Shown piece by piece: positions 7,535 to 15,739 of a stretch of 64,000 bases of DNA (position 1 is its first letter; every line of letters begins with the position of its first letter). The position numbers and the translations under genes are program-made. The notes under the pieces are model-generated. The model was not told the DNA's origin. It searched no databases and saw nothing but the letters and a program-made list of their open reading frames with translations. This DNA comes from Xylanibacter brevis ATCC 19188 (GTDB taxonomy: Bacteria > Bacteroidota > Bacteroidia > Bacteroidales > Bacteroidaceae), in the NCBI RefSeq assembly GCF_000621725.1, contig NZ_JHXM01000009.1, positions 98,045-162,044 on the forward strand, written 5' to 3'.

Positions 7535-9604
7535 ATGAAGAAATTCTACGCATTTATCGTTGCTTTACTATTTGCACAGTTTTCTTTCGCCCAATGGCCC
7601 GATAACTATGGTGGTGTGATGCTACAAGGTTTCTATTGGGACTCGTACGAAGATACAAAATGGACTAACTTGACAGCCCAGGCAGACCAAATAGCTCCTT
7701 ACATAGACTTGATTTGGATTCCAAATTCCGGCAACTGCGGTTCCGGCAACAAGATGGGATACATGCCTATCTATTGGCTCAACCACATCAGCTCCTTTGG
7801 TGCAAAAGAGTCATACCTCACCACTATGATTAACACCTATAAGGAAAAAGGTGTAGGTTTCATCAGTGATGTAGTCATTAACCATAAGTCACCCCGAGGA
7901 GAAAATGGTTCATGGATTGACTTTGTTAATGAGGAAAGAGCGGGAATAGTGAATTCTGACGTAACCTACAAATTAACATGGAGCGGTGCTGACATTTGTA
8001 ATAATGATGACGGAGGGTATGTCAAAGAGAGGGGATGGCCAGTGACTGGTGCTGATGATACGGGTACAGATTTCAGTGGCGGTCGAGACTTGGACCACAC
8101 GTCTGCCAACGTACAAAAGAACTGTAAAACCTATCTGGACTTCCTCCTCAAGGAGTTAGGCTATGTTGGTTTCCGCCTTGACATGGTGAAGGGCTACGCC
8201 CCCCAATATACCAAGATGTACAACGAACATGCCAAGCCTCAGTTCTGCGTAGGTGAATATTGGGACGGCATTGACGCCATTAAGTGGTGGATATCAGAAA
8301 CAGGATGGACCTCGGCAGCATTCGATTTCCCATTAAAATACCAAATCAAAGAAGCCTTTGGCGACGGCAATTGGAATAAGTTGCAAGAAGCAGCCCTATC
8401 TAAAGATGATAGTTATAAACGCTATAGCGTATCCTTCATCGACAACCATGACACATTCCGCGATGAGGATGGTAACCGTTTACGTAAAAACGTGATTGCC
8501 GCCAATGCATATATTCTGGCATTACCTGGAACGCCATGTATTTTTCTTAAGCACTGGAAGCGCTATCCCATTGCTATTGGCAACATGATTCTTGCTCGTA
8601 AAGCTGCCGGTGTAACAAACCAAAGTGGCATAAAACAGCTAGAAGTTGTTGATGGTGGTGTTATTCTGAAAACACAAGGTTCCGTAGGAACAGTTGCAGC
8701 CTATTGTGGTTCAGCTGCCAGTTATGGTACTCCCGACGGTTATCAACTGATTAGTAAAGGCGAAAACTATGCTTTCTATGTCAGCAATAATGTTACCGTC
8801 AACGGACTTCGTTCTGGAGTGGACTCCAATGGTGAGGATGTCTCAGGTCCTGCCACAGCCTATGTTGCCTGCGACGAGGCTCCCTACCTCTATGCATGGG
8901 ACAACAACAACCAGCCTATCAACGCCAGTTGGCCCGGCACTCTGATGAGCGAGACAACAACTGTCAAAGGTCGAACTTTCTGGAAGCACACCTTTACAGA
9001 AAGTCCTGTTAATATTATCTTTAACAATGGAGCCGCTGTTCAGACGAACGACCTGGTGCTACAGCACGACAAATATTTCACTTTCGACCTCGACAACGAT
9101 GACAAGAACACAAACTATACAGATATTACTAGCGAATACTACACGCCAGAGCCTGTTGTTCTGCCAAGTTGTGCAAAGGTAATCAACAATAAAACGTACG
9201 TTTACTTCCGCGGTAATATGGACTATGACGAGCCATACGTTTGGGCTTGGTCGGAAGACAAGAATTTCTGCACGAATACTGATTGGCCTGGAGACCGTAT
9301 GACCAGAGTAGGACGAGACGACCAGAAACGTGACGTATGGTGCTGGGAAGTGAAGTTAGGAGAAAAGATGCCGACTAAGATTCTATTTAGCAATCACGGC
9401 TACCCACAAACTTCAGACTTTGCATTTGAGAATGGTGGTTACTACACCGTCTTTGGCATTCAAGGTGTATTAAATGATATTCAACAAGTCAAAGCCACAA
9501 ATGTTTCAAAGCATGGAGCGATCTACAACCTCGCAGGTCAGCGCATCAATGCTAACTTCCGCGGCATAGCTATTCAGAATGGCAAGAAGGTTATCTTGAA
9601 ATAA
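7535..9604 (+). CDS. Secreted GH13 alpha-amylase with two C-terminal starch-binding modules
   Basis: 689 aa, a diverged paralogue of the preceding amylase. Signal peptide MKKFYAFIVALLFAQFSFAQ. GH13 catalytic residues: Asp216 (GFRLDMVKGY), Glu241 (VGEYWDG) and Asp306 (FIDNHDTF). Two CBM26-like modules follow, about 445-530 (YLYAWDNNNQPINASWPGTLM) and 545-645 (YVWAWSEDKNFCTNTDWPGDRM). The tail IYNLAGQRINANFRGIAIQ onward nearly repeats the end of the protein encoded at 3955, which suggests a shared export or anchoring signal. It has its own operator and promoter. Substrate is inferred to be starch from the family and locus; whether it prefers soluble or granular starch cannot be seen. Confidence 0.93.
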   Translation: MKKFYAFIVALLFAQFSFAQWPDNYGGVMLQGFYWDSYEDTKWTNLTAQADQIAPYIDLIWIPNSGNCGSGNKMGYMPIYWLNHISSFGAKESYLTTMINTYKEKGVGFISDVVINHKSPRGENGSWIDFVNEERAGIVNSDVTYKLTWSGADICNNDDGGYVKERGWPVTGADDTGTDFSGGRDLDHTSANVQKNCKTYLDFLLKELGYVGFRLDMVKGYAPQYTKMYNEHAKPQFCVGEYWDGIDAIKWWISETGWTSAAFDFPLKYQIKEAFGDGNWNKLQEAALSKDDSYKRYSVSFIDNHDTFRDEDGNRLRKNVIAANAYILALPGTPCIFLKHWKRYPIAIGNMILARKAAGVTNQSGIKQLEVVDGGVILKTQGSVGTVAAYCGSAASYGTPDGYQLISKGENYAFYVSNNVTVNGLRSGVDSNGEDVSGPATAYVACDEAPYLYAWDNNNQPINASWPGTLMSETTTVKGRTFWKHTFTESPVNIIFNNGAAVQTNDLVLQHDKYFTFDLDNDDKNTNYTDITSEYYTPEPVVLPSCAKVINNKTYVYFRGNMDYDEPYVWAWSEDKNFCTNTDWPGDRMTRVGRDDQKRDVWCWEVKLGEKMPTKILFSNHGYPQTSDFAFENGGYYTVFGIQGVLNDIQQVKATNVSKHGAIYNLAGQRINANFRGIAIQNGKKVILK

Positions 9605-9631
9605 AGTAGTATAGAACAATTGTAAAACAAG

Positions 9632-9666
9632 AAAAAGTAGTGATTCCTATCGAATCACTACTTTTT
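9632..9666. terminator. Bidirectional terminator between amylase 2 and the glycosyltransferase genes
   Basis: Inverted repeat AAAAAGTAGTGATTC / GAATCACTACTTTTT with T tracts on both strands, lying between convergent genes. It overlaps the last codons of the minus-strand gene ending at 9658. Confidence 0.8.
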
Positions 9667-10446
9667 TATGATGGCCCTCACAACAAACCAGCAATGCATC
9701 AGGAATGTGCTGACGTGTCCGTAATGTTGCGCCATGACGCGATATCGTTCCTTCAATGATTCACGATGATGCTGTGTTGTGGCTCCTTCCTCTGTATAAT
9801 TAGCTACTACCATATTTATATTATATAGAGGAAGTCCCATTCGGTCTGCCTCGCGCATCACGCGGATGCACCAGTCCACGTCGGCCGAGAAGCGATAGTG
9901 CGTATCATACTGCATGTTCTTGGCAATGTCCGTGCGCACATAAAAAGCCTGATGACACACCAGCATGCCCTTTCTGAACGAGCGCCATGTGAGGTGGGCA
10001 GGTGGTTGCAGACGTCGCGGATACAGATAGTGGCCCTCGCCATCCACGATGTCCGTGTTGCCATAGAGCACAGCGGGCAGTTCGGCCGTGGCACACTCGC
10101 TCAGTCGGCAGCGACGCACAATCTGCTCGATGGTGTCGGCCTGCGGGAAGAAGTCGCCCGCATTCATAAACACGATATAGTCGCCCGAGGCTTGCGTCAG
10201 TCCCTTGTTCATGGCATCGTAGATGCCGTGGTCGGGCTCCGACTGGATGATCACCTTATGGTGATTGCCCGAGGCATCGCTCACTTCCTTGTAGCGCTGC
10301 GCCATGCCGACGGTGCCATCCTTGGATTTGCCATCTACAATAAGATGCTCCACTCCCTCGTAGGTCTGGTGCAGCACACTTTGCAGCGTTCGCTCCAGCA
10401 CCTGCTCGGCATTATAGGTGATGGTGACAACTGTGAAACGTATCAT
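9658..10446 (-). CDS. Glycosyltransferase family 2 (WcaA/colanic-type)
   Basis: 262 aa. A GT-A fold glycosyltransferase, probably transferring a sugar to a cell-surface polysaccharide or lipid-linked glycan. Seen: MIRFTVVTITYNAEQVLERT at the N-terminus, DGKSKDGT (nucleotide binding), the QSEPDHGIYDAMNKGLTQA motif highly typical of this subgroup, and FMNAGDFF in place of the DXD motif. The start codon overlaps the stop of the upstream GT4 gene by 4 nt, so the two are translationally coupled and probably act in one pathway. Acceptor and donor sugars cannot be deduced. Confidence 0.88.
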   Translation of the reverse strand: MIRFTVVTITYNAEQVLERTLQSVLHQTYEGVEHLIVDGKSKDGTVGMAQRYKEVSDASGNHHKVIIQSEPDHGIYDAMNKGLTQASGDYIVFMNAGDFFPQADTIEQIVRRCRLSECATAELPAVLYGNTDIVDGEGHYLYPRRLQPPAHLTWRSFRKGMLVCHQAFYVRTDIAKNMQYDTHYRFSADVDWCIRVMREADRMGLPLYNINMVVANYTEEGATTQHHRESLKERYRVMAQHYGHVSTFLMHCWFVVRAIIKK

Positions 10447-11717
10447 ATCATTAAGTGTTTCTGAGCCAGCACTTGCTGATAAACCTCAATATAGCGCACC
10501 ATCACCTGCTGCGTGGCATAGTGATGACGCACCTTCTTCACAGCCTCAGCACTCAGCGCTGCACGATCGGCTTTGTTCAGTATCCAGTCTATGCCCTTGG
10601 CCAGGTCTTCCACCGACCGATAGTCGGCCACGTAGCCATTCTTCAGGTGGTCTATCTCCTCGGGGATACCGCCTACGCGGAAGCCCAGACAGGGCACGCC
10701 GCAGGCCATGGCCTCCATGATGGTGTTGGGCAGGTTCTCGCTGAGCGATGGCAGCACAAACATGCTGGCTGCCCTGTAAAGGCGCACTATGCGCTGGCGA
10801 TCGCTGACATAGCCCATGGGATAGGCAGCGAAAGGCAACTGCTGCGCCACCTCGTCGGCATGGCCGCCCAGGATGACAACGCCCGTATTCTCTTTCATCT
10901 CGGGATGCTCGTCGGCCAGTTTCCGGCAGGCGTCTATCAAGTACTGCATGCCCTTGTTGGGGTTGGTGGCACGCTGACAGACAAACAAGATGAGGCGCTG
11001 GTCGGTGGGCAAACCCTCAGCCTGGCAAGCCTCCTCGCGCGAACCTGGACAAAACAGGTTTACATCGATGGGGTTCGGGATGCTGGTGATGCTTTGTCCC
11101 TGCAGCAGGTCACTGCTCTTAGCCTCCTGCTCCAGCCACTTGCTGCAGGCCACAAACGTGATGCTGCCCTGTTCCAGCATGGCTTCCTTGCGTTTCCACA
11201 CCCGTGCCGAAAGGTCATGTTCGCCTCCGCCGCCAGGCAGATACTTGCAGTTCTTACAGCCCGTGCGGAAGTTGTTGCATCCCAGCGTCAGGTGGCAGAT
11301 GGCCGTTGCGGGCCACATGTCGTGCATGGTCCACACCACTGGTTTACCGCTGCGCAGGATCTTGCCGATGGTCTTCAGCGACAGGAAACCCTGATTAATC
11401 CAGTGCAGGTGAATGATGTCGGCCTCGGCAAACTCAGGCAGTCGAGTGATATCGGTGCCGGCATTGGCCAAGTCTATCTCGAAAAGATGGTCGCGCTGGA
11501 AGTGCAACTTACAGAACACCACAAAGCGTTCCCAAAGGAAATACCATCGTTTCTGCAGTTTTCCTTCCAGTCCCACCACGCTGATGTCCTGCGTCTGTTT
11601 GTCGCGCACCAGCATCTTGGCTTTTACACCATAATTATTTAGAGAAGCCATCAAACGGTTGGCTGCAACGGCTGCCCCACCCGTCTGTTCGCTCGTGTTC
11701 ACAATCAATACTTTCAT
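10443..11717 (-). CDS. Glycosyltransferase family 4
   Basis: 424 aa from the ATG at 11717 (MKVLIVNTSEQTGGAAVAANR); an in-frame TTG 4 codons earlier lies inside the promoter and is not used. GT-B fold: the N-terminal Rossmann half has GGAAVAANRL and HLHWINQGF, and the C-terminal GT4 half has LFVCQRATNPNKGMQYLIDA and the donor-site motif PSLSENLPNTIMEAMACGVP with the EX7E glutamates. The Cys-rich stretch CHLTLGCNNFRTGCKNC (near residue 150) occurs in a GT4 subgroup of capsule and exopolysaccharide loci. It forms a two-gene operon with the GT2 gene. The start lies only 9 nt from the -7 box. Confidence 0.88.
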   Translation of the reverse strand: MKVLIVNTSEQTGGAAVAANRLMASLNNYGVKAKMLVRDKQTQDISVVGLEGKLQKRWYFLWERFVVFCKLHFQRDHLFEIDLANAGTDITRLPEFAEADIIHLHWINQGFLSLKTIGKILRSGKPVVWTMHDMWPATAICHLTLGCNNFRTGCKNCKYLPGGGGEHDLSARVWKRKEAMLEQGSITFVACSKWLEQEAKSSDLLQGQSITSIPNPIDVNLFCPGSREEACQAEGLPTDQRLILFVCQRATNPNKGMQYLIDACRKLADEHPEMKENTGVVILGGHADEVAQQLPFAAYPMGYVSDRQRIVRLYRAASMFVLPSLSENLPNTIMEAMACGVPCLGFRVGGIPEEIDHLKNGYVADYRSVEDLAKGIDWILNKADRAALSAEAVKKVRHHYATQQVMVRYIEVYQQVLAQKHLMI

Positions 11718-11726
11718 AAGCAAAGA

Positions 11727-11734
11727 CAAAGGTA
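11727..11734 (-). promoter_or_regulatory. -7 box TACCTTTG of the GT4-GT2 operon; near-leaderless
   Basis: On the minus strand TACCTTTG ends 9 nt before the ATG at 11717. With a start site about 7 nt after the box, the mRNA would carry only 2-3 nt before the start codon. A TTTG at plus-strand 11758-11761 is a weak -33 candidate. Confidence 0.6.
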
Positions 11735-11850
11735 ATTACTTTTTTGCAACATCCATTCAAAAACAGTGTATTTTTCGCTGTTATCGCACACAATTGGTTG
11801 ATTTACGTCAAGAACACTGCATTTTTTTCGAAAAATGATGCAATACTTGC

Positions 11851-11880
11851 TTGATGATTCCCAAAAAGTGCGTACCTTTG
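11851..11880 (+). promoter_or_regulatory. Promoter TTG-19-TACCTTTG for the candidate RNA
   Basis: TTG at 11851 and TACCTTTG at 11873-11880. The context GCGTACCTTTGCATCATCA is also found at the GH67 gene promoter (47609). Confidence 0.65.
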
Positions 11881-11886
11881 CATCAT

Positions 11887-12127
11887 CAAAAGGTTAATAG
11901 ATTGTTTTAGGTTAGTAGTAATATTTATAGTTTTAGGTTTTTAGTTATTGGTAAAAAAGAAAGTTTTCAACTGTAGGATAACAGGAGGTCGCTGTGAAGC
12001 TCCCTTTTAAACTTTCAAATTTTTAGTCCTTTGTGGATTGAAAATTTCTTTTAGAGAAAAAGGATTTTTAGTTAAACATAGGCTTGTTCCGCTGTTGCTC
12101 GAGAGAGTTGCAGCGGACTTTTTTTAT
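11887..12127 (+). ncRNA. Candidate structured non-coding RNA with intrinsic terminator
   Basis: About 240 nt from the predicted start site to a T tract, with no convincing coding frame. Seen: an 8-bp pairing GAAAGTTT (11959-11966) with AAACTTTC (12009-12016) enclosing a GGAG/CTCC hairpin (11984-12003); a second stem TCCTTT (12027-12032) / AAAGGA (12059-12064); and a terminal stem TCCGCTG / CAGCGGA followed by seven T's (about 12088-12127). TTTTAG occurs six times. It could be a stand-alone small RNA (6S-like in size and in having long imperfect helices) or the attenuated leader of the decayed gene at 12199. Identity is not established. Confidence 0.5.
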
Positions 12128-12198
12128 ATATATTCCAAGAACTTTTGGCTATATCGCAGAAAAGCAATAACTTTTGCAGTGCAAACTAATCGACTAAT

Positions 12199-12672
12199 AT
12201 TAAATCTAAAACCATTCTAACAATTACATTCCTTCTTTGCGCCACCATGACTATGGCCCAACAGTTGGCTTTTCCTGGTGCCGAAGGTTTTGCTGCCTTC
12301 CTCACCGACATGCCCCTTTCCGTGCGTCCCTACTATGCCAAGACGGACAACGACAAGCTGGCCTTCTTCATCGATGTCAGCAGCACTTCCAACAAGTGTC
12401 TGAACGTGGGAACAGCCGATGCCAATGGCACAGGTGGTCCGCTGGAATTCTTTAATGGTCATGCCGACCGCACCCGTCTGCGCTGGGTAATAGAGCCCAC
12501 TGCTTTCGACCCCACGGCAGGCATTCTCCCTATGCAACATCCCGTAGTCAAGTCACGGTTCTACAACCTGCAAGGCACAGTCCTACAGAGCCGTCCATCT
12601 CACGGCATCTACATAGAAAGCTGCACAGGAAGCGATGGCACCCCCATCTTCCGCAAGTGTTTTCGCAAGTAA
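12199..12672 (+). pseudogene. Decayed pectate-lyase-like secreted protein: start codon lost, centre deleted
   Basis: The frame from 12199 reads as a signal peptide (IKSKTILTITFLLCATMTMAQQ) leading into LAFPGAEGFA, the mature N-terminus typical of pectate lyases. The codon where the initiator Met should be is ATT (12199-12201). After LAFPGAEGFA only about 125 residues remain, and they are not lyase core; they end in a sorting-like tail (RFYNLQGTVLQSRPSHGIYI). This fits loss of the start codon and of most of the catalytic domain, leaving both ends. An ATG at 12247 could still make 141 residues, but without a signal peptide. The stop codon directly abuts a 22-bp repeat array. Confidence 0.65.
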
Positions 12673-12758
12673 AAAAGAATAGCGCCCCCAAACGACCCGT
12701 TTGGAGGCGCTATTCAAGTCGTTTGGCGGCCCCAAACCATCCGTTTGGAGCCGCCAAA
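12671..12758. repeat. 22-bp-period intergenic array D (4 units)
   Basis: Four units of exactly 22 bp: 12671-12692, 12693-12714, 12715-12736 and 12737-12758. The last three align at CGTTTGG in the same register, and units 1, 3 and 4 end in AAA. Internal inverted repeats (GAATAGCGCC / GGCGCTATTC at 12677-12715; GTTTGGCGGC / GCCGCCAAAC at 12721-12759) can also form hairpins that terminate both convergent genes. The array fills the gap from the stop codon at 12670-12672 to the minus-strand stop at 12760. Confidence 0.75.
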
Positions 12759-12759
12759 C

Positions 12760-15609
12760 TTATTCCGTTGTAATGTACCCTATATGACAACTGCCTTTCT
12801 TGAGCATTTTTCTCAGATATGCTTTAAGTGAAGCTGGTGTAACCTGCCTTACACAAGTCAAATCAAAAGGATCGTCAAGCTCATCGCCAAACTCACGATT
12901 CAGATAAGTATTACATGGATCCTGCTTATTTGCTTTTAAGAATTCCATCACCTGCTTATTAGAAGTTTCTATCTCCTTCACCGAGCTGTCTATGAGTTCT
13001 TGCGTTATCAAACCGCCTTCTACCATATCATTGACCATATCTCTCACGTCTTGAGCAATGCGCTCACGCTGACTGGGGTCACATGTATAAATAATAGGAC
13101 AGTACAGACGAGGAATGGGTTGTACTATGGTATTCACACTACAAAAAGGTGAATACACATCACTATGCTGCTTACGTAGCACATTGAAAAGAAGTTTTCC
13201 AAGAACTCTCTGCAGCACATTATTATGAGCATTTGTCTGTGGCGTATATTTGTATCCTTTCTCCCAAACATACATTATATAGGTCTCGCAATAAGGCTTA
13301 TCCATTTCCACTTTTTCTACCAGCGTAGAATTACTAGTTTTATAGTGGTCTGAAGGCCATACCATTCGCTTCACGGGCTTTTTCTCCGATGGAAGAGTTG
13401 CAATATATTTCATAATAGATGGCATGATGCTGTCTATTTCGTAGTTTCCATGAACCAACAGCACAGAGCCATTATAATTAGATTTATACTTTTTCACTAT
13501 CTGGCAGAAATGGTCTAAAGAGAATGCAGAGAGTTGATCAGCTGTCAGTGCATTGATTCTGTCAAGCGATGCACTTGGCAGATTTTTAATTTTATTTCTT
13601 GCCGTTATTAATGGGTTGTCACTTGTTGCGGTTTTTTCCTGAAGTTGTTTCAGGCTTTTGTAAAACTTAACAGAGTCCACATCAGTACAGGTCAGGTTTA
13701 AGTAAAATCCCTTTAGACTATTCTCTACAGCACTTTGCTCGAAAATCTCCACCTCGATCTTATCTGAATAATCATCGAAAGAAAGAATCGGGCCGTTTTT
13801 ATATTTTACGACACATTTGTCCAGCAAACTGCGATAGCCATACTCCTCGTTATTTAACACAGAGAGACCTGACGGACGATAAAAGACGAACTTCGTTAAG
13901 ACACTGCCCTTATCCTTCCATAGCACAACCTTGACACCATTCGGCAAAAAAGCTTCGCTGATACTATCATTCAGCACTTTAAACTTTTTCAACGATGGAG
14001 GAACGAGGACTACATCCGTGCTATCAATATCTCTATCATCTTGTTCACTCTCCATTAGCTTTTCAACGCTCAAAAGTTCGTCGTCGCACATTTGCTTTAC
14101 GCGCTTGACCACCGCCAAAGCCTCTTCCTCCGTAGGCACATTCGCCTTTTCGGGAAACATCATCGTGATGAGCAGGTTTCGGTCGTCGGTCAGCTTGAGG
14201 AATTCTTGGTGCATCTGCTCTTGTGTCATCGTGGATACAATGTAACTATGCGCCACTTCACTTGCCATTGGCTGCTTAATCGTCTTTCCTTTTAGGAAGT
14301 CGTTTGTACAAGCTTTCATCAAATCTACGCTTGTGCGTTGTTTCGGTGTGCGTTCCACAAAGGTTGTGTCAACCAGTATGAGGGCTGTCGTGTCAGCATT
14401 GAATTCAGGCATACTGACAGTATAAGTCTCCTTCCATTCTTGATGAGTGAATCCCTTGCGGCGAATCAATTCCACTTGCTTCATGAGTGTTTCCAACGTT
14501 GACTGCCACTGGTCAGGAGCACTCGAGAGTTTGAAAGAGAGAAACTCCTCTCCCCCGCCAACCAGTTCGAACTTAAGAGAGTTGTCAAAAGCAAGACCTG
14601 GCGAACCGGTAAGTTCTTGTTGCAAGTCCATCATTTTGGATCGCATTATTTTCGTAATCTTATCACGCATGAAGTCTGTGCGCAGACCGCCTATTGAATG
14701 ACGTGATTCGGCTTTCTGATCAGGAACCTTCATCAGAAACGTCACATCAAAAGCGTTTTGCACTTTACTCTGATAGCAACGTAAGCGCAAGCCATCAGCA
14801 TCGGGAATCTTGGGAGCTGGTGCAACGACGTGCTTGCCACGCACCCTGTCACCAAAGCGCGCCTTCAGTTTCTCCACCATCACGTCTGGGTTGACATCGC
14901 CCACAATGATGACGGTTTGGTTCTGTGGTTCGTACCAACGGTGATAGAAGTCACGCAGCAGTTGTGGCGAACAGTTCTTGATAATGTCCATATCGCCAAT
15001 GGGACTACGTTTCGTATAGGCAGAGTGGTTCAGCATTTCATTTAAAGCCTGCTCTTCAGAAGGCGCTTCTTTGCGCATTCTCCACTCCTCGACAATGACG
15101 TTACGCTCGCTCTCAGCATCTTCATCTGCCATCACGATATCACTAGACCAATCGCGCAACAACAGCAGACATGAATCCACCAACAGAGCGTTGTCCGAAG
15201 GAATATAGTGAAGCAAATAGCGCACCGTGTTGTATTCCGTAAAGGCATTACTGTGATGTCCGAACACAATGCCATTGTGTCGCATAAAATCAATAACACG
15301 ATTGTTGGGGAAATGTTTCGTTCCCTTAAATGCCATGTGCTCTACGAAGTGCGCAATACCAAGCTCGTTGTCCTGCTCCACCATCGAACCGCCCCTGACA
15401 AGCAATTCGAAATAGACACGTTTTTCAGGATTATCACACCGACACACATAATAGGTCATACCATTTGCCAACACGCCCTTGCGCACAGTGGAGTCTGCTG
15501 GTATCATCTGCTGGTCAATCTTGTCCTGATGTGCAAACAACGTACACTCTTCTTGGGAAAATGCAACAATACTTACTAAAGTGAAAACAATACTTAAAAA
15601 AGATTTCAT
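12760..15609 (-). CDS. M16 family zinc metallopeptidase (insulinase/pitrilysin type), exported
   Basis: 949 aa from the ATG at 15609, chosen because MKSFLSIVFTLVSIVAFSQ is a clean signal peptide; the frame stays open upstream but without a signal. Seen: the inverted zinc motif HFVEH (His87, Glu90, His91) and the downstream ESERNVIVEEW glutamate, with four M16 half-domains expected over this length. The C-terminal half lacks the HXXEH motif, as is usual for the inactive partner domain. Family members are periplasmic or surface peptidases degrading unfolded peptides. The gene stands alone, with a -7 box at 15663. The physiological substrate is unknown. Confidence 0.9.
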   Translation of the reverse strand: MKSFLSIVFTLVSIVAFSQEECTLFAHQDKIDQQMIPADSTVRKGVLANGMTYYVCRCDNPEKRVYFELLVRGGSMVEQDNELGIAHFVEHMAFKGTKHFPNNRVIDFMRHNGIVFGHHSNAFTEYNTVRYLLHYIPSDNALLVDSCLLLLRDWSSDIVMADEDAESERNVIVEEWRMRKEAPSEEQALNEMLNHSAYTKRSPIGDMDIIKNCSPQLLRDFYHRWYEPQNQTVIIVGDVNPDVMVEKLKARFGDRVRGKHVVAPAPKIPDADGLRLRCYQSKVQNAFDVTFLMKVPDQKAESRHSIGGLRTDFMRDKITKIMRSKMMDLQQELTGSPGLAFDNSLKFELVGGGEEFLSFKLSSAPDQWQSTLETLMKQVELIRRKGFTHQEWKETYTVSMPEFNADTTALILVDTTFVERTPKQRTSVDLMKACTNDFLKGKTIKQPMASEVAHSYIVSTMTQEQMHQEFLKLTDDRNLLITMMFPEKANVPTEEEALAVVKRVKQMCDDELLSVEKLMESEQDDRDIDSTDVVLVPPSLKKFKVLNDSISEAFLPNGVKVVLWKDKGSVLTKFVFYRPSGLSVLNNEEYGYRSLLDKCVVKYKNGPILSFDDYSDKIEVEIFEQSAVENSLKGFYLNLTCTDVDSVKFYKSLKQLQEKTATSDNPLITARNKIKNLPSASLDRINALTADQLSAFSLDHFCQIVKKYKSNYNGSVLLVHGNYEIDSIMPSIMKYIATLPSEKKPVKRMVWPSDHYKTSNSTLVEKVEMDKPYCETYIMYVWEKGYKYTPQTNAHNNVLQRVLGKLLFNVLRKQHSDVYSPFCSVNTIVQPIPRLYCPIIYTCDPSQRERIAQDVRDMVNDMVEGGLITQELIDSSVKEIETSNKQVMEFLKANKQDPCNTYLNREFGDELDDPFDLTCVRQVTPASLKAYLRKMLKKGSCHIGYITTE

Positions 15610-15662
15610 GATAGTTATTGGGTTTATATAAGATGATTTTAGTTTTTCTGTCTTTTGGGACG

Positions 15663-15670
15663 CAAAGGTA
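15663..15670 (-). promoter_or_regulatory. -7 box TACCTTTG of the M16 peptidase gene
   Basis: CAAAGGTA on the plus strand, 53 bp upstream of the start at 15609, giving a leader of about 46 nt. It lies between the gene and the 22-bp array at 15740. Confidence 0.65.
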
Positions 15671-15739
15671 ACATTATTCCCTAAACAGACAAACGATTTA
15701 ATACAATTTAATATATAAAGGCATCTCGTCATTTGACTT

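Noticed and set aside
10455..11642. 395-codon plus-strand frame over the GT4 gene
   Set aside because: It is antisense to a well-recognised glycosyltransferase, has no promoter, and its translation shows no domain; it follows from codon bias of the real gene.
12038..12220. 60-residue open frame inside the candidate RNA
   Set aside because: It runs through the terminator stem and T tract, is low complexity and has no family features.
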